49,915 nt of DNA from Clostridium sp. AM30-24 (GTDB taxonomy: Bacteria > Bacillota > Clostridia > Lachnospirales > Lachnospiraceae): positions 855 to 50,769 of the forward strand of contig NZ_QUJB01000020.1 in NCBI RefSeq assembly GCF_003480435.1. The letters are read 5' to 3'. The notes under the pieces are model-generated. The model was not told where the DNA came from, made no database searches, and saw only the letters and a program-made list of their open reading frames with translations. Of the stretch, positions 49,201 to 49,915 are shown piece after piece. The number at the start of each line of letters is the position of its first letter. Position 1 is the stretch's first letter. Position numbers and translations under genes: made by a program.

Positions 49201-49851
49201 GGCGGGAATACTGGAGGAGACAACGGCACAAAGCCTGGAGATGGCGGAAATGCTGGAGAAGATAACGGCACAAAGCCTGGAGATGGTGGAAATTCCGGAG
49301 AAAACAATGGCTCAAGACCAGAAAGTGGAACTGGTTCATCCAGTTCAGACTCTTCCAAACCGGAGATCAGTGAAAGAAAGCCGGATATCAGCCGTGACAG
49401 TAAAAAAGGATATATTGATCCTGTAAAGGGAATTATCCCGGGCGCTGCGAACAAAGCGGTAAACGATGGACACAGCCATTGGATGAAGGATAAGAATGGC
49501 TGGTGGCTGAGATACAGCGATGGCAGTTATGCGGCAGGAAAGATGATCGTGGGAGAGCACGATAATATGCAGACGGTTGAGCATCAGTGGGAACTGATCA
49601 ACGGAAGCTGGTATGCATTTGATGAGCAGGGATATCTGCGTGTTGGACTTTCCTATGATGCCGGTTATAGGGGCTGGTTCTATATGGACGAAAATTCCGG
49701 AATGCAGACTGGCTGGGTACTCATCAATGAAAGGTGGTATTTCTTCAATCCGGTTTCTGATGGAACAAGAGGAATGATGTTTATCGGAAGAAAAACGCCG
49801 GATGAGTATTTTGTGACGGAAGATGGCAGCTGGGACGGAAAGACAAAATAA
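43213..49851 (+). CDS. Giant secreted multidomain surface protein with wall-binding C-terminus
   Basis: 2,212 residues from ATG 43213 (GAGGGAGGCG upstream). Signal peptide 1-28 (ends PVYA). In order: a Gly-rich right-handed beta-helix-like block (about 90-340; GAGIGG and ISGGDVEARGG turns), a second block of the same type (about 380-650), and three InlB-type B repeats (about 650-873; HKLTVTGG, YSVTVADG, HSLTVNNG starts, FAGW/FDRW/FSSW). A third beta-helix block follows (876-1180), then BIG2-like and Ig-like domains (1183-1360), two MBG-like repeats (1360-1530), a YDG-like domain (about 1707-1797; KIYDGRTDV), a Gly/Pro-rich linker (1987-2060) and aromatic wall-binding repeats (2085-2212). There is no LPXTG motif; attachment is probably non-covalent. 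Adhesin or polysaccharide-binding role is inferred. Confidence 0.9.
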   Translation: MRYNFRRWMAGLLTAVMVGSTIISPVYAESAMIRPDTDFEVYTASDAVKEKATQSDTVRKPQRAKKDELLKLKASDSNALLRTLSAEAEYDLKNGEVTIDKNGDYTISGTYETTTGMDHVITVKKNVYATITLKGVSIGTANANTVHMSCIELEEGADVTLVLSGKNNLYTVSNSGAAIHVPEGSSLTIRAGSDQDVLYSFARAYGAGIGGNSGEGHGKITIESGTVAACSGMRLTDKGPEKGTESDSGAGIGSGSKGIGGGVITIAGGSVYAVASVGAGIGGGYKGTSGTVVISGGDVEARGGEYNRSVNAVAIGPEMVDGKNNSFTLKASGKEKATAEFRGVDQTKTYTVDIGKEQTINYPGSRVVIKYGEQTRNGKLTVTPKEGVTYSGNGRVEIAGAGPYTVTMADSGTATREFIKIKSSCTVTLKQLNIYPNAQKVPAIDIDAGLKKVTLKLEGRNILKGAELAAAIDNHGTPLEITGSGSLDATAGSGSAAIGGSCHVTSVPVGKNITISGGDLTLWSNGEGTCLGAGAASSRSTGSADNLVISGGNVNLIKSGGGYCIGSTDVYVDSEPNIRITGGNVTATVSGDPGKICQSPITIAPENGKTATLYTGNSAPGSAALGLRGEGKYGPASEKYMRVKFGTPHKLTVTGGTISSTESEFAEGEKVPVSASAEITDGAGGTLYFAGWTVKKGSGTFADPLSSGTTFTMSDVDTEIKANYTGGYSVTVADGTITPGQENYAPGSTVTITAKDRSSEKLCFDRWEITNGNGEFLNGTASQKTAQLKVNSSLSVKAVYVSGHSLTVNNGTGSGAYRTGDIIEITASLPAGSEFSSWTLDSGSGTFENFYSSTTRFTIGSEDAVVTAQYKGEGLTGDFIVSGGILGTDYKYENEILTITGSGKYEISLKEGIETTGNQITVQGGKPVITLHSVKVNGDYALRIRNEANVTLILDGENSMCSKESNCVYVSDNSYLTITSIQGDGSSAGTLRAEGNKSGGINHAGIRGGSITVKGGTVIAKGEYGAAGIGGDAGRSTNDNFSISIEGGTVEADGGWGGAGIGSANQAGGNVNISISGGTVKAVGGQGSAGIGIGYNSWAKSRITITGGRTEGKGGNRGYGENTTSGVGAGSKNDDVEFFIDEKALIMHGLSSADENVTAQEINQKTTRMGRCAVIYFQADESGEAASISLTPETEVMYPGSSKQFTAAVKGAKDPTVDWRVSGNTSSDTKISSLGILTVGADEKAETLSVTASLRSYNKTASAKVTVKQIQTGLAVTSEEIEVGDSVSAVMTVPEGMSGQIRFYVDKAAVGSPITSTGGKTSFPIGKELLPLGTHEIYAEYYGNGFRVKSGQISVAVKKRNPQIVKWPEAIREIHYGQQASNAGLQGGKSGAISGDFGFDVAWPEVGTDEALCHFTPKPEYRDTYETIYNKIKIKVLPATPRVEEDPAVNIQYGQSLKDAVISGGKVINPNYISGQKKMIVDGKWGFKDPDSVLYPDTSCAVVFTPEDTKNYTGATEKEVSVTVSAAKPDLTMELDRETQVAGKRITVSAKAKNAFSPALEDVPEIRISYQIGDGAEQTASGNEIQIPIGTAVGTIITITAKTAAVDGRYIETSETKTVTVADKTIVDKQISVTVPDVEYGSSPVPEGTFAGNVDGDETWAYTYSVDGGNTWSTEAPKTVGSYLVKAFYEDDSQKGENISSWNIIPKTVIVAGIVLEEKIYDGRTDVNVRSVSFGGLANGDTLESKDYSAAAEFEDANAGTDKKAFVEVSLSDTENAKNYVLDQAGKFILDGQRIKKAEAPSVPEISEAYSYGISGEQEIVLSGFSEDCGEISGGNADIISDESGILEEKIAVEGTQLKFALKKNDRSQIGASAVIRVSGVLTENYEIPDIQVVISLNDKNEQHPIAGTITFQLNGDEKTFTAEIGAVEGAEYSFDGTTWSDNNRKDDCQPGTLYHGWIRLKETETENAGPAAEVSGRTPKLAEKPPVDGPEKPGDGGNTGGDNGTKPGDGGNAGEDNGTKPGDGGNSGENNGSRPESGTGSSSSDSSKPEISERKPDISRDSKKGYIDPVKGIIPGAANKAVNDGHSHWMKDKNGWWLRYSDGSYAAGKMIVGEHDNMQTVEHQWELINGSWYAFDEQGYLRVGLSYDAGYRGWFYMDENSGMQTGWVLINERWYFFNPVSDGTRGMMFIGRKTPDEYFVTEDGSWDGKTK
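49189..49314 (+). repeat. Three 42-bp tandem repeats in the surface protein linker
   Basis: Units 49189-49230, 49231-49272 and 49273-49314 encode KPGDGGNxGxxNGT/S. Nearly identical DNA suggests recent expansion and likely length variation between strains. Confidence 0.85.
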
Positions 49852-49881
49852 TAAATAAGAGAACAGCCAGGTGAAGTGAAG

Positions 49882-49915
49882 TGACCCCCAAAAGTTAGAC
49901 AATATTTTGAAGTAA
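49882..49915 (+). mobile_element. Possible left end of an IS element, cut by window edge
   Basis: The string TGACCCCCAAAAGTTAGACA 30 bp behind the surface protein gene resembles terminal inverted repeats of IS3/IS150-type elements in Firmicutes. No transposase is visible before the window ends. Recognition is by resemblance only. Confidence 0.4.

Noticed and set aside
1..49915. CRISPR arrays, tRNA or rRNA genes
   Set aside because: No regularly spaced direct repeats with unique spacers and no tRNA cloverleaf or rRNA sequence was seen on reading both strands.

Overview
This window reads as the chromosome of a gut-type Firmicute, most likely of the Lachnospiraceae (Clostridium cluster XIVa). 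The reasons are the strong AGGAGG-type ribosome binding sites, TTGACA-17-TATAAT promoters, remnants of Tn1549/CTn-type conjugative elements, a FeoB-associated Cys-rich protein beside feoA/feoB, and two secreted proteins with aromatic cell-wall-binding repeats. The family is an inference from gene content; no rRNA or other marker gene is present.

Left part (1 to about 8.5 kb) is an accessory, mobile-derived patchwork. It holds a radical SAM protein cut by the window edge, a heavy-metal module (free HMA metal-binding protein, CadA-like P-type ATPase, last 39 codons of an ArsR-type repressor), a TetR regulator with a perfect 19-bp inverted-repeat operator lying on its own consensus promoter, then a flavodoxin-domain protein, a GNAT acetyltransferase and a TfoX N-terminal-domain protein. 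From 6.3 to 7.2 kb lie gene scraps: GNAT tail, frameshifted lipoprotein signal peptide, Fic-like tail and VirB4-like conjugation ATPase tail. A strong promoter then drives a roughly 160-nt leader ending in an intrinsic terminator, followed by a PBECR4-type nuclease-fold protein whose C-terminus runs into another conjugative-element fragment.

Middle part (8.7 to 30.8 kb) is a metabolic region rich in transporters, amidohydrolases, PLP aminotransferases and LysR regulators (five in about 12 kb). In order: SNF-family symporter, N-carbamoyl-amino-acid hydrolase-like M20 enzyme and RidA; aminotransferase with divergent LysR; LysR with divergent TSUP exporter; GntP permease with divergent LysR; an aspartate dehydrogenase-like protein, aminotransferase and 2-hydroxyacid dehydrogenase operon; GreA and a 2-hydroxycarboxylate transporter; LysR; then an M20 peptidase, CapA-like protein and M20 amidohydrolase operon and a class C beta-lactamase-fold hydrolase. 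The last two transcription units have well-formed promoters sharing an ATATTTGAAYA motif and structured leaders. Together these look like uptake and stepwise hydrolysis, deamination and reduction of amidated or N-acylated amino acids and short peptides. The substrates are not visible from sequence.

Right part (31 to 41 kb) is core physiology: flavodoxin and flavodiiron FprA (minus strand), a Fur-type box with the feo ferrous-iron operon (Cys-rich small membrane protein, two FeoA, FeoB), a ZIP metal transporter, and a minus-strand RlmI-like methyltransferase-trkA-trkH operon for potassium uptake.

The window ends (41.6 to 49.9 kb) with two secreted wall-associated proteins. One is 469 residues, built almost entirely of wall-binding repeats. 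The other is a 2,212-residue mosaic of beta-helix blocks, InlB-type repeats, Ig-like and MBG/YDG-type modules, a Gly-rich 14-residue tandem repeat and a C-terminal wall-binding block. What looks like the end of an IS element starts in the last 35 bases.
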